Positions 47,231-59,199 of a stretch of DNA of 64,000 bases are shown in pieces; within the stretch, counting starts at the first letter, position 1; each line of letters opens with the position of its first letter. This DNA comes from Lithobates sylvaticus (lineage: Eukaryota > Chordata > Amphibia > Anura > Ranidae): assembly GCA_028564925.1 (NCBI GenBank), contig CM053029.1, forward strand, positions 430,557,297-430,621,296, in the 5' to 3' direction. The position numbers were made by a program, and so were the translations under genes. Under the pieces are notes generated by a model. It searched no databases. It saw only the letters and a list, made by a program, of their open reading frames with translations, and had not been told where the DNA came from.

Positions 47231-49075
47231 ATTGCAATGAAAATATGACAACAATGGCAGCTAAAAAAGAAATCACATTGTAGTGCATCATATTCTTCTA
47301 ATATCAAGTACCATATTAAGATAGAGATATTGTCAGTATGAAGTAATTTTTATTTTATAAAAGCAGGTATCCAGTGGCAACTGCCCAGTGTCTTTAAATA
47401 GTTACAGTAATTTGTTAGATTATGTAGGAAAAAAACAAAAACACAGTAAAAAAAGAATACAAATAATCTATATAACAGGTATCTCAATAGTTTTTTTTTT
47501 TCTAACAAGTGCAAGAAATGCTGATAATAAGCTTAAAGGATACAAAAAGGTCAAATGTACATTGCTACGTTGCAAACTTAGTTGCCCATTATGAAATGAC
47601 CTTCTATCTATTAGTCACTGTTATTGCATACACTAATTAATATGTGATTGGTCAGTGACAGAGGTGAATATTGATTCAGTTATTCATCCTTGTTTTTGTA
47701 TATCATTTACTAAATGTCAGTGATCCTTTATTGTTCAAAAAACTAATGTAAAATAAGAATTAACTGAATTTCCCAAATATCTATCTATCTATATATCTAT
47801 CCATCTATCCATCCATCTATGCAGCACAGAATTAGGTACGGTATGTTGAAATATGGGGAAATTAGGTATCATTAAAGACTTCCTGGAACTCTAAAATAAT
47901 TTTTGGTTTCTTTTTATTTTGCATTAGGTGGTATTCAGGGGGAAAGGGGACACACAACATGCTAATTCTTTTATTTTGTATTTTTTTTTTTTTTGTTAAC
48001 TTCCAAGCAGTCATTGTTAAGGCTTGATCCCCTCTTTCATGTGAGAGATAACAGCAAAGGTCTAGGTGCTGCCTATGCAAATCAGGCTCTATGGCACTTA
48101 GAAGCTCCATTACTGAGTAAACATGCATATACCAAGGAAGTATTGATTCTGAAACATACAGTAGATATTCCAGCATGCAATATTCCCACCGTTTTGGTCA
48201 TTTGAACTTCCCATACCATAAGGAAGGGACTGGTGCATTCATTTCAAAATGGCTGCAACTGGTGCAAATTTCATAAAAGTGGCATATTGTTGCCTTGATA
48301 TTGAAATTGTAATTGCCATAATCAACTGTGTTCTCTTTTCTGTGATTGCTATTCTCAACATAATTCTCTGAAACTGTGTAAATAGACAATAGTAAAATAC
48401 CAAAGGAATCATTTAGGAAATGTTTGAATGCTCAAACCTTATGAAGATAATTACACAAATCAAAACGCGAGACATCAGAAACTCAGTCACCATCAAAATC
48501 ACCACCTTTTTCCACTTTTTTAGTTGGTTTACTTTACTATGATCTTAAAACACATTATCTACTATGATACTGGTTTCTGCTCATCAACCTGCTCTAGCCC
48601 TGGTGAGTGGGGTAAAACATGTCAGGGGGTGTGGCTGGAGCAGCGATGGCTGGGGCCACAATCATCTTCATACGAATGCACAGGATTGGTGAGCTGCCCC
48701 TTTTCTTCACTTTGATAATGCTCTTACACCTCTGAATGGTGCACTGAGGTGGGACACATAGAGCTCTGAGAGTTTCATGGTCATCTTTCTATGGCAAAAT
48801 AAATATGGCTGTTATTGGCCAGCATAAACCAAGTATGAGCAGTAGAAAAAATACTACCCCTCCTACAACTGACCCTCGACGAACTGACATCTACTCAGTT
48901 AGAAGCAGTAAGATGACTATTGAATAAGTAGCCAGAGATGTCCTCATAGGAAGACTATGACCTAGGCTGTATCAATGGGACTGAACACAAGATAACCACA
49001 GGAGAGAGCCCTCCGGTCCTGGAAAGATATTAAACCATACTTCCACAGCTCTACCAAGGATTCAATCAAATGCTA
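47231..49075. other. No gene seen; short TATC microsatellite at 47777-47820
   Basis: AT-rich sequence. An ATCT/CATC tetranucleotide tract is the only clear feature. Open frames up to 104 codons lack domains. Confidence 0.5.
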
Positions 49076-49079
49076 AATC

Positions 49080-49990
49080 AAAGAATCAAAAAGCAGGTGA
49101 ATTAAGAGAGTAAGAGCCCATGGGTAGCTCCAATTGTCTTAGTAAAAAAGAAAGATAGAGTCCTCTGTTTTGTGTGGACTGTAGGTGCCTGAAAACTGTT
49201 ATCACAAGGGATGCCTGTCCTCTTGCCACCGTAGGACGGGCCAAATTTTTCTCCACACTTGATCTTGCCAGCAGATATTGACAGATCCCTTTCACCAAGG
49301 CGGACTGGCCAAAAACAGTTTTCATTACTCAAATGGGGTTGTGCTAGTTCAAAGGGATGTCTTTCAGGATAAATCTGTTCTTATATCTTGTTCTAGCTAG
49401 GTGATCTATTGGTGTTTTCTGCTACTTTCAAGGACCATCTTGCCAACTTAGATACTGTGTTGGTTCAGCTGCACTAAGTATGGGCTGAAATTCAATCCCC
49501 ATAAAGGGCCATCTATTCAGAAGTGAGACTGATTTCCTAGGACATGTCATCTCCAGACAAAGGTTTATTCCCCAATAATCATGACTAAAGTCAGAACTTT
49601 TCTGGGGCTGACAAAATTTTATTAGCATTTCATCAAGCAACATGCCCTATTTCAAGAGCTCCTACATTGGGTAGGACTTAAGCGGTCACATAAAAGTGGA
49701 ATAGGGATCAGAACAATAGGAGGCATTTGACTTCTTGAAGCAGAAGCTGATGTCAGCTCCCATGTTAGCCTTTTATGACTACTATCTACCTCCAAGAACC
49801 AACACCAGTACTCAGGGCCTTGGGGTTCTACTCTTGCAAGTACAAAAAAGCCAGCAGCAGTTCATCGCTTATGTCAGTTGAAGACTACTTACTGAAGAAA
49901 TAGAGATTCCTTACTTGATTGGAGGAAAGCCTAGGATTAAGCATCGGGTATATAACTGGGTAGCCAGTGGTTTTCTCCACTAATAGGAGG
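49080..49990 (+). mobile_element. Ty3/Gypsy-type retrotransposon fossil, pol fragment
   Basis: Translations on the plus strand show scattered reverse-transcriptase phrases: PWVAPIVLVKKKDR near the start and TDFLGHVISRQRF about 400 bp further on, in the order and spacing of Ty3/Gypsy pol. Weaker RNase H-like text follows to about 49990. No LTRs are recognised beside it. The copy is old and heavily broken; it has no coding capacity. Confidence 0.75.
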
Positions 49991-50755
49991 TAATGCAGTT
50001 ATGATGGCAGCCCCCTTCCAGCAAACGAATAAAGCTATTACCAGAATCCAACAAACTCAGGGACAGAGTGCATAGAGCTGGACATTACCAATAAAAAACA
50101 GCAAACACCATTTTGAGGAAGTCCCTGGAGTTATCCTACAATATCCCATCCCAGGCATGGCAGCCTTCGATCTCCAGAGAGAATAAGGCCAAAAAAAACA
50201 AGACATCTAAACCGTAAAGTCCTCCAATCACTGAAAGGCTCATAAGAGGGTTTTCAAGGAATGCTCATGTTCATGGACCACAAATGTCTCTACCACCAGA
50301 GATTCAATGGTGGCTGCCTCCTGCTCTTTCACAATTATCTCCAAGGCTCCTGGAGAACACATGGATCCTGAAAATATTACACAGCCCAATGGTCACCCAC
50401 CTCAGGTCCATGTTCCTGCTGTAGAATACTCTGAAATCCTTTCTGCTGATGTGCCTGATGACAGAGACGCGTCTCCCCTCATCCCAGTGGGTAGACCTAA
50501 GAAGCAAATCATGAGGCACTCCAACAGACTTAGCATACACCTTGTGCAGGATGAATTTGATAGCCTGCAAATTTGCTAGACACAGCAAGTTCATGTGTTC
50601 AGTAGAGTGTAGCAGAGTGCCCATTTACTAACCATGTTCACATGCAGGATGTTTAGTAACATTACAGATACTCACTGTCTAATCATCTGGCCCATATACC
50701 CTATACTGTTTAACAAAAAAAATGTTTAATCACTTTTAAAGTACTCATTAACATC
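49991..50755. other. No gene seen
   Basis: Possibly further decayed retroelement sequence, but nothing recognisable. An open frame of 106 codons (minus) has no domain. Confidence 0.4.
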
Positions 50756-50759
50756 GACG

Positions 50760-51262
50760 AAACCCCCCTCCCCTTTGCTTAAGGTAGCACTAAGTGGCCC
50801 AATCTTCTCTTAAAGCGGGATACTCGCGACAAATACTGCAGCTGCTGACTTTTAAAATAAGGACACTCACCTGTCACAGGGTCCAGTGATGTCGGCACCC
50901 GAGGCCGAACCATCCCTCGGTCCTCGGATGCTGCCACTGCCATCTTCGGTATGGGAATCAGGAAATGAAGCCTTGCGGCTTCACTTCCCGGTTCCCTACT
51001 GCGCATGCACGAGTCGCGCAGCGCAATCTGAATGGTCCCTGCTGTCTCTGGGACCCATGTGTGTCCCAGCAGACAGCGTGGCAGGACAGGAAGAGGCATA
51101 GACTCCCGTGGAGTCTATGCCCAGAAGTGGGTGCAAATACCTGTCTTAGACAGGTATCTGCGACCCCCTCCCCCCTGAAAGGTGCCAAATGTGACACTGG
51201 CAGGGGGAGGGTTCCAAACAGCGGAGGTTCAATTTTTGTGTGAACCTCCACTTTAAGCATCA
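50760..51262. repeat. GC-rich dispersed repeat ending in AACCTCCACTTTAAGC
   Basis: It opens around TTAAAGCGGGATACTCGCG (50812) and closes with TGTGAACCTCCACTTTAAG, i.e. TTAAAG/CTTTAA borders as in other non-autonomous elements here. It contains GC-rich inverted blocks (GAAGCCTTGCGGCTTC, GACTCCCGTGGAGTC). Non-coding. Confidence 0.55.
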
Positions 51263-53015
51263 AATCAGGCTAAAGATATTGGCCAAATTGTGTAATTTAT
51301 TGCAGAAATAATCCAGTGTTTTTAATGGGGGTTATTTTTAGAAAAATATAGAGCCAAATTATATAAATGATTGTTTAAGTTATCATTTCAAAACTTGAAA
51401 TGGTCCATGAAGGTAAGGTTTGCAAGGCACCCCCAAATATACTCTAGAAATAATAAAAGGTTACTTGGAAATGTCTTTTCATAAAACAGGAATCAGGTTT
51501 CCTGATTCTCTAAGGCAGAGTTTCCCTGCATACAATTCGCATAGCAGGTGATTGTGACCGACTCTTTATGGAGCCGGTTCACACATCATCCGGATCGGCT
51601 CCGGTGTGAACTGCACAGGAGTCTTGTGTGTCTTTTGGTTCGTTTCAGGTCCGAATTCAGCCAAAACTCTAGTGTAAACACAGCCTAAAGCAATACAGTT
51701 CACTTCCACTCAAACACCCATGAATTACATCGAGCATCATAGCAGTGGGTAAGATTTACATGTATTATAGAATATTTGTAAGTTGATAAGAATGGAGCAG
51801 GGTCAAAGTATAATATGCTTATATGGAGTTTCCGGGATTCTCTTTCTCTCATTTTGTTTATTATTGTCAGTTCATAATGATCTGTGAAGCCAAAGACTGC
51901 ATTAATGGGCTAACATTATTGTAAAACAGCTTTACAACGGTATTGTAAAACAGTTCATAACACAAATGGGCTAACAGAACAGTGCAGCAATCCATAACGC
52001 AAAAACTGCTGAATACAACCAGGTGCTTTTTTAAAGGAAAATATAATGCCTATTACCATATGATGATTTTTGTTAAATATTTCCATTACAAGATCGTTTC
52101 TATACGTTGTGTTTAAGTAGCCCTTTTTTTAAATTACATTCCATTCAGCTAGACCTAAAAGTGAAGCCTTGGAAAGCATTAATAAAATAGAGTTTATCGG
52201 CACAGGGCTTCATTTTTTTTACTCAGGTGTTAATGTAGCGCACCAAGGAACCCTGTTCCCTCTTGTCGTTAATCTAGTGACCCCCTTTTGCTTTGCAGGA
52301 AACTCTGTAGGCTGCTTGCTGTCTCTCATATACAGAAAACCCTTTGTATTAAATTGCCAGTACTAAGTTTAGTGGAGTTACTTTATCACATCCATAAATC
52401 TGATTTTGACCTGCCTTAAAAAGTTTAGCCTGATTGGTGATACATCAAGCAGAGAGAGATAAATATGACAGATTCAAGAAGCCGGTCTGCACTTATGTAA
52501 GGAGATCTCGGGAATCTGATTAAAGCAGACTACACAAAATACATATTAAAGTAAATTGGGTTCTCTGGATTTAGCACACATGCAATGTTTCCTGGATGGC
52601 AGTAGCATTTCACTGATTGGTTTCACTTTTCCTTTCAGATTTAAAAGGTTTAGTTCACTTTTCCCAAAAAACTATCTAGACAGGCAAGGGGCACCTGTAG
52701 ATAAAAAACAACTTTGCAGCTTTGATTAAAATTGAATAATGCCCTTCTTGTAGATGTAGGTCATTTACATACATCCTACAGCCTGGCCAAAAATCTCCCA
52801 GAGATGGTGCCCCCTGCCTTTTTGCTAGGACATTGCTAAGATGATCACTGTCATTATTGATTGCCCCACTATCACAGATGGGAGTTCTTTCTGATTCAAA
52901 TCTCTAAGCATTTGTGCTCTCTCTTCCCTGTCACAATGGGTCCAGTCCTTCAGGCAGACCTATTGTAAGTGGGATAGACTCCCTTTACTCTCAGTTGGGA
53001 GAATATATTGATATT
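51263..53015. other. No gene seen; one partial MITE-like piece at 51565-51690
   Basis: AT-rich sequence. GAGCCGGTTCACACATCATCC to AGTGTAAACACAGCCTAA (51570-51688) resembles a MITE of the GGTTCACAC type with diverged ends. Otherwise nothing supported. Confidence 0.45.
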
Positions 53016-53019
53016 TTTT

Positions 53020-54510
53020 TGCAGCCTATAGCCACTAGGAGCAAAAGCATATCTAAAGGATAGTAAGGACCTTATTAATAGGACTAGGGAAATGGTGATA
53101 GTAGAATGTACGTTGTTGGTCACAGTGGATGTTGAATCCCTATATACCAACATATACAGCAGGATGCCCTCGATGCCACTTTATGGGCGTTGAAGAAATA
53201 TTCTGACTTCAAAAATGACTTTGAAATTCTTCGTGGAAGCCCTAGAAATGGCAATGACTAACAATTTCTTCTGGTATGTAGGGGATTTTTTTAACCAAAT
53301 AAAAGGGGTGGCTATGGTGGCTACATACGCACCCAGTATTGCCAACATTTTTTTAAACAAGAGGGAGGAGAAATTTATTTTTTCTGACCAGTGGACCCAA
53401 ATTCAAATGTACCAAAGGTACATAGATTATATTTTCATTGTTTGGGAGGGTCCAAAGTAAGAGTTGGATGGCTTTCTAGTCTATATGAATAACAACAAAT
53501 ACCAAATAAAGTTTACCAGTACCTGGCATCAATCGTGCATCCAGTTTTTGAATCTCGAGATCTTTAGGATGGGTTCTGGTCTGGGGACCCAGACCCATTT
53601 TAAAGAAATGGATCGGAATGGTTATATTTACACCGTAGTTGCCATCACCCCAACTGGATGAGAGCAATCCCAAAGGGTAAATTCCTGAGAATCAGAAGGA
53701 ATTGTGCGGGTGAGGACGAATTTATGGCCCAAACCAAAATGCTCATTCATAGATTTATAGAAAAGGGGTACAACAAAAGAGAATTGGAGATTAGATTATG
53801 AGAGAACAAGTTAGGCAAATTGATCGCCTTACCCTTTTGAGACCAAAGGCCAGGGACTCAGCAGGGGACCAATTTAACCTGGCATTTATTTCAGGTTTTA
53901 CTCTTCAATATAAAGAGGTGGAAAGGATAATTAAAACCTACTGGCCAATATTACAAAAAGATCAAACCCTTAGAAAGATCCTTCCCAACAAACCTAAGTT
54001 TATTTATAGAAGAGCCCAAGGGTTACGTAATATGTTGGCCAAAAATGTCATCCGGTCCCCCAAGAAACCCCACACTTTTTTGGACCGCATTGGGTTCTAA
54101 AATGTAAGAGATGCAACGCATGCAAAATTACCAGGGACAAAACTAGGAAAGCCACTAGCTTCCCATCAGTGGTCACAGGTGGGGAATAGGACATTAGGCA
54201 GTTCATCACCTGTGACACTAGATATGTCACTTACCTACTCATGTGTCCATGCAATTTCCAATATGTTGGCAGGACCACTAGAACCATGGCCAAAAGAGTA
54301 TGAGAACATATAGATAATATAAAAAATGGGTTCAAACACCACAGTGTATCCAACCACTTCAGGTTGATGCACAATAAGGACCCCTCCTTAATCAGGTTCT
54401 GGGGCATTGATAGGGTTCGCCAGCATTGGAAAGGAACTGATATGACCAAAAAGTGTCACAGATGGAAACGCAGTGGATATATAGACTTCAATGTCTCCAG
54501 CCTTTGAAAT
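53020..54510 (+). mobile_element. Penelope-like element fossil, RT and GIY-YIG region
   Basis: Plus-strand translations give, in order, DVESLYTNI (about 53125), YAPSIANIF, RYIDYIFIVW (the YxDD-like box), IKFTSTWHQSCIQFLNLEI, then KIFIYRRAQ-type text (LPNKPKFIYRRAQGLRNML) and finally FQYVGRTTRTMAK with HHSVSNHFR downstream. The sequence of reverse transcriptase followed by a GIY-YIG nuclease segment is characteristic of Penelope-like elements. The 5' end is truncated or unrecognised. The copy is broken in several places and not functional. Confidence 0.88.
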
Positions 54511-55460
54511 TAAACATCAATATCGATTCAAAATGTTTTTTTAACTGATTATTGATTGTATTAATATACCTGTTCTTAGCAAGATTGGGTTTTTAGATTA
54601 GAGCCTTGGTCCCTCAGGGTTTCTATCTTATCACCTATTTTTTTAGTATAATGTACTTTTAGAAGTTCTTTATTATCATTGCATAATTTTTTTTGTGTAT
54701 TATATGAATTATTTTTAAAAACTTTGTTTGATATGTTAGTTAGGGTCTGGTTGTTTTGGCAATTTCAGACATATGGATGTTTACCACTAGATGGTGCTGT
54801 CCTAATTGTTTCCTTCCTATAGGAAATAATAGACATGGTTGTATTGTTAATTTCGGCCATATGGATATTCACCACTAGATGGTGCGGTCCCAATCTTTTC
54901 GTTTAAGCCGCAATATATCCATCTGATCTTACTCAGCTCTAAATTGCATCCATGTACCCAAATAGTTATTTTATCACTGTTTAGGTGATTGTTGACTATA
55001 CATATTTTTATGTATTAGTTCATTCATTGATCCTTTTATAAGGTTAGCTATTTATGTGCAGGGTGGACAGCGTGTGTGCATCGACGCTCCCTGGAGGCAA
55101 ATTCTGTATTACGTTTTTGCCTTCTCCTCTATTTTGGAGGAGCCCCAATAGCAGCCTTTCTATTCACATATAAGTAAGCAGGAAGTGACGTGACATCACT
55201 TCCTGAAGAGCTATTCACGGCGAAACATATGTCGGAATGGAGGATCTGTCATTTCCGGGTCAACATTTGATACACCACACCAGGCTTTGCACCCTTGGAG
55301 CGAGACATGGAACGCACGCTACCCCCAGGGATCAGTTGACTCACACACGCTGTTTATACCTAATACCAGTCCAGGAACTATACGTGAGTGTAACTAATAT
55401 CATTGCTGCAGTTTTTACTTTATTCAAAATTACTACACTATGAGACTTTCATCCATGTCT
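54511..55460 (+). repeat. Putative 3' region of the Penelope-like element
   Basis: AT-rich sequence after the coding remnant, with a two-copy tandem repeat at about 54730-54900 (CCACTAGATGGTGC twice, about 88 bp apart). It is followed by TTCCTGAAGAGCTATTCACG with a hammerhead-like core at 55197-55240. Penelope-like elements are known to carry such ribozyme motifs in their terminal repeats, so this is probably part of the same insertion. Confidence 0.55.
55197..55240 (+). ncRNA. Hammerhead-ribozyme-like motif, best preserved core on the plus strand
   Basis: CTGAAGA (55203-55209), a 2-bp GC/GC stem II with loop, CGAAAC (55221-55226), a minimal stem III (CATATG) and GTC (55231-55233). CACTTC before the core pairs with GGAATG after GTC at five of six positions including one G-T wobble, forming stem I. 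All core boxes are present in the known order. Activity is not implied. Confidence 0.6.
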
Positions 55461-57620
55461 CCTGTGGAGTAATTTTTTACATTCTAGTGGCGATTGGAGT
55501 GGATTTATTCCATTAGTGGAACCAATCTGGTGTTCCCAAAGCGTTTTTTTGACTGTCCTGTAAAAAGGGGTCAAACAGCTCTGGTGAGTGGCCATCTTCA
55601 TACTGAGCACTCGTGGTGGAAGACCTAGAAGTTTTATCTCAGAGTATTTTATTTTGTGATTCATTCACTTATGGACTTTATGCTTGCTTATTTTTTCATT
55701 CATTAATGTGCACATTTAAGTTTGTTGCAGTGTTTTCTTCGTGTCAGTTTTTATATGAACATGTATAGCGCTTTATTCTTTATTTTATAATTTTGCACAG
55801 TTTAGTGATTTGTTCACTTTAAAAGGGGGCAGCTGTTTGTATATATGTTCTCATCCATTTTTTTGGTACACATTTTTTGCACTCGCTCTACAAAAGCTGG
55901 GAGAGTGTACTACCACTGTCTACTGGTAAATAACTGGATAAAACTAACATTTAGTTGAAAAAAAATGGCGATATTGCACCAGGGACATAACATACCACTT
56001 CTGAGTATATCCTACATCTTCCTGTATGTTATTTGCTGTACAAATCCTCCCTTCGGTGATTCTGGTTATCTTGTGTTGTACGGGTTAACTTTGTTCAACT
56101 ATAAAAGTGAAGGATGGCAACACTCATTCTGCCCCACCTGTCCATTCATAGAACTCCTTATATTATTTTCCCAGAATGCAAAGCATTCTGTAATTGGAGG
56201 AGTTTTAAAGTAGCCATTAGCCTGCAGGATGTAGGATACACTATGGTAAGTTATATCCCTGGTAGTGTATCCCAAAAAAAAAAAAAAGATCTAACTAAAC
56301 TTCAGAATTGAAGAAGATACCAATAAAGGTAACATTAGAATATTACAGTTTTCTCATTGACATAAGATTGTCTTACTAAATCAATCATGAAGCAGCACAA
56401 AAGGCTTAGGAAACATAAGAAGGGTGAAGGACAGAATAGATCTGTGAAATATTATCAATGAAATAATTTGTACATGTAGGTGAAGAAAACTGATCCCCTT
56501 TCTTGCAGAACACACAGTCTTGTATATAATTCTACAAATATGTTTTTTTTTTTTTTTCAAAGGGTATTGATTTGCTATCTCTCTGTGTAAGGGCACACTG
56601 TCTTTATACAGCAGTCTGTCTCATATGAACATACTTCTATTTATACGGACTCTAGGGTCCAACTTTACTTTAAAAAATGGTCAGTCCATCAGTAAAAATA
56701 CACATATATTTACAACACAGTGAAAGAGTGACAGATGAGATATATACAGAAAAAAAAGGTCATGAGAAACTCGTCAATATAATAAAGCTGTTAGCAATAT
56801 ACAGAAATGCCTACATAAAATATAATTACTACAGAAATGTATTCTGTAAATAAGTAAAAATGGCACATAAAGATGATATTATATAATGATCTAACTTGCT
56901 ATGTATAACCTTTGTGTAACAGGCTACATTATTTGACAATATGCTAATATACTTCAAAAGCCATCTATACAGAGTGCTGATTTCCATATATTACTGATTC
57001 AGGAAAAAACAAAATAGTAGAAAAACAGGGTATTTACCTTAATTATAATAATAGCCTTTCCTTAAACCATGCTGTAGTTGCTGCCCAAAACTCTAATTTG
57101 CATATTCATACCTTGACTCTAAAGAGGTTTCCCCTTTACTTTGCTTTCATCTCAGCAAGCGTGTCCTATTACAGAGTTATCCTTCCAAAACCACTGTATA
57201 TCCCAAATTAATTTGATGTCAAAGCATACGCACTCAGCATATTTCACACTCTCAGCCCATCCTACCAGCCCAGTTTCTTACTGCATGCCAGCTCCAGTGC
57301 CTTACTAAAATCATCTGAGATTTTTAAAAAGACTTAGAAGAGGATGTAAAGGATGTTCAGAAAACAAAGCCCTTTCCTGACTTTTTAAAGTAATTTACCC
57401 TGCAGTGAAATTGTCACTAGCGAATATTAGCTGTAGGAATAAATGGCACAAAGGTAAAGAATGTTTAAGAAATCAAGAATGAAACCAAGATTCAAATCCA
57501 GATTTAATAAATAAACCTGATATATAAAAAAAAAAAAAAAAAACGACTGCAGTACTGCAGAAAAAAAAATAGTCCTTAGACTCAATTTTATTAAATCATG
57601 TAATGTGGCTTATATGAAGA
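55461..57620. other. No gene seen; AT-rich intronic sequence
   Basis: AT-rich sequence with poly-A/T runs (near 56273-56287, 56543-56557 and 57527-57543). No repeat family or exon recognised. Confidence 0.55.
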
Positions 57621-58510
57621 TTGAATGAAAAGTAATGCCTTCCCTTTCATATGTCTTCAATAGATGGCAACATGGATATGTCATAAGTATGAACATATTG
57701 GGGGTTGATTTACTAATGGCAAATAATCTGTTTACATTGGAAGGGAATTTGATGAATTATATAAGGCTCTGTTGACTTCTATCATTCATCCATGTGCAAT
57801 CAAAATGCTGTCGAATAAGTAACTGTATTATTCTTGTTTATATTTTGGAAAATTTAATAAAAATCTTAAAAGATAAAAAAATAAAAAATAAATGCTGTTT
57901 TTTTAATTTTACTTGTACATGTTTAGGTGTTCTATGCAAAGTGAATTTTCATGATATTCACTAAGCAAAGGGAAATTCTCTTGCAAAGTGAACAACCTAT
58001 TTCCCTTAGTAAATCAATACCATTGCGTGGGTTCTCCTCTACCAACTTAGATGGCAGCAGGTCATCACAGTGAATTGTTTTGCCATTTTCTTTCGAATGG
58101 AACCCTGTGCTGGATTCCCATCAATGTGATTTAAGCAATGTGCAGTGACTGAGTTCCTGTTGGCAGAAGGTGTTGCTCCAGTTGAAATTCACTGGCATAT
58201 GCAACCTATTCATGGTGATAACGGTGCTGACTGAGCCGAAAAAAAATGAAAAATGCAAAGATGAAATATCAAAGGTGTGGTCCACCTGTGACAACATCTG
58301 ATGAGCTTAGCAGGAAGCAAGTTAATGATCTGAATAAGGACAATCAGCAGATTTCTCAGCAAGATATTTTTAAAGAATATGCATTTCTCAAAAACACGTT
58401 ACAATATTGCTATTCTTGGATACTGGGAGTTTTTTTGTGTGTAAGGACTTCCTCAGGTACTCATGGCTGAGATGAAATCTGAGACTTTTTTTTGCCATTA
58501 TGGAGACAAT
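57621..58510 (+). mobile_element. Degenerate mariner transposon, N-terminal part
   Basis: It begins near TTGAATGAAAAGTAATGCC, like a mariner terminal repeat. At 58130-58230 a frame reads EFLLAEGVAPVEIHWHMQ and HGDNGAD, the start of the helix-turn-helix region of mariner transposases. Another frame (58246-58470) has QVNDLNKDNQQISQQDIF and SWILGV, the second helix-turn-helix part. The catalytic region is absent. Frames are broken between these blocks, and a MITE at 57701-58021 separates the terminus from the coding part. Confidence 0.75.
57701..58021. mobile_element. MITE with GGGTTGATTTACTAA ends, nested in mariner
   Basis: The left GGGGGTTGATTTACTAATGG and the right inverse CCTTAGTAAATCAATACC are diverged inverted ends with ATT next to both. 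Related ends occur at 58515-58778 and 41706-41884. Non-coding. Confidence 0.75.
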
Positions 58511-58514
58511 CGAG

Positions 58515-58778
58515 AGTTTAAGGGGTTGATTTACTAAAGAGCATTTAAAAGAGCATGTGCTCCAGAGCTGAGTAAATGAGCAGAAGCTCTGCTTAATTCC
58601 ATCATTCAATCACATGCAAGAAAAACATGTTTTATTTTATTTTACTTGCTTGTGATTGGGTACTCTTTGCAAAGTGAAACTTTACCTCATTTACTAAGCT
58701 CTGGAGTGACTGCACTTGCAGAGTACAACTGCACTTTGCAAAGTGTACAGTCTTTTTGCATTTAGTAAATCAATCCAT
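58515..58778. mobile_element. Second MITE with GGGTTGATTTACTAA ends
   Basis: AGGGGTTGATTTACTAAAG at the left and TGCATTTAGTAAATCAATCC at the right. Inner inverted blocks include CCAGAGCTGAGTAAATGAG against CTCATTTACTAAGCTCTGG. About 260 bp, non-coding. Confidence 0.85.
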
Positions 58779-59199
58779 ACATCTCATCACCCTCCTGCAG
58801 GTTCATAATTGGTACCCTGTAACTTCCATTTATTTCCAAAATTAAAAGTAGACCTTTCTTGGACCTCACTACACATCCAATGAAGTGTAACCAACGGCAA
58901 AACCCACATTACAGATCCTGCACCCCTGCCTGTAGAGAGGCTGGAGCATCCACTCACCCTCATCCACTTCCCATCGCTGATCACTGAGGGTTTTCAGGGA
59001 GAGACTGAGGGGGGGCCCATTTTACAGCAAATATCCACAGCAGCATACTAGGAACTGGTGAGAGGGCTATCTGCCCACTATTGACACTGCTAGCAGAGAC
59101 TAAGCCAATGAGAGCAGGATACCAAGTGTGCCCAATCCATACTGCATCCATACTGCACTTACACACACATATACACATACAGCATATATTTATGGTCAT

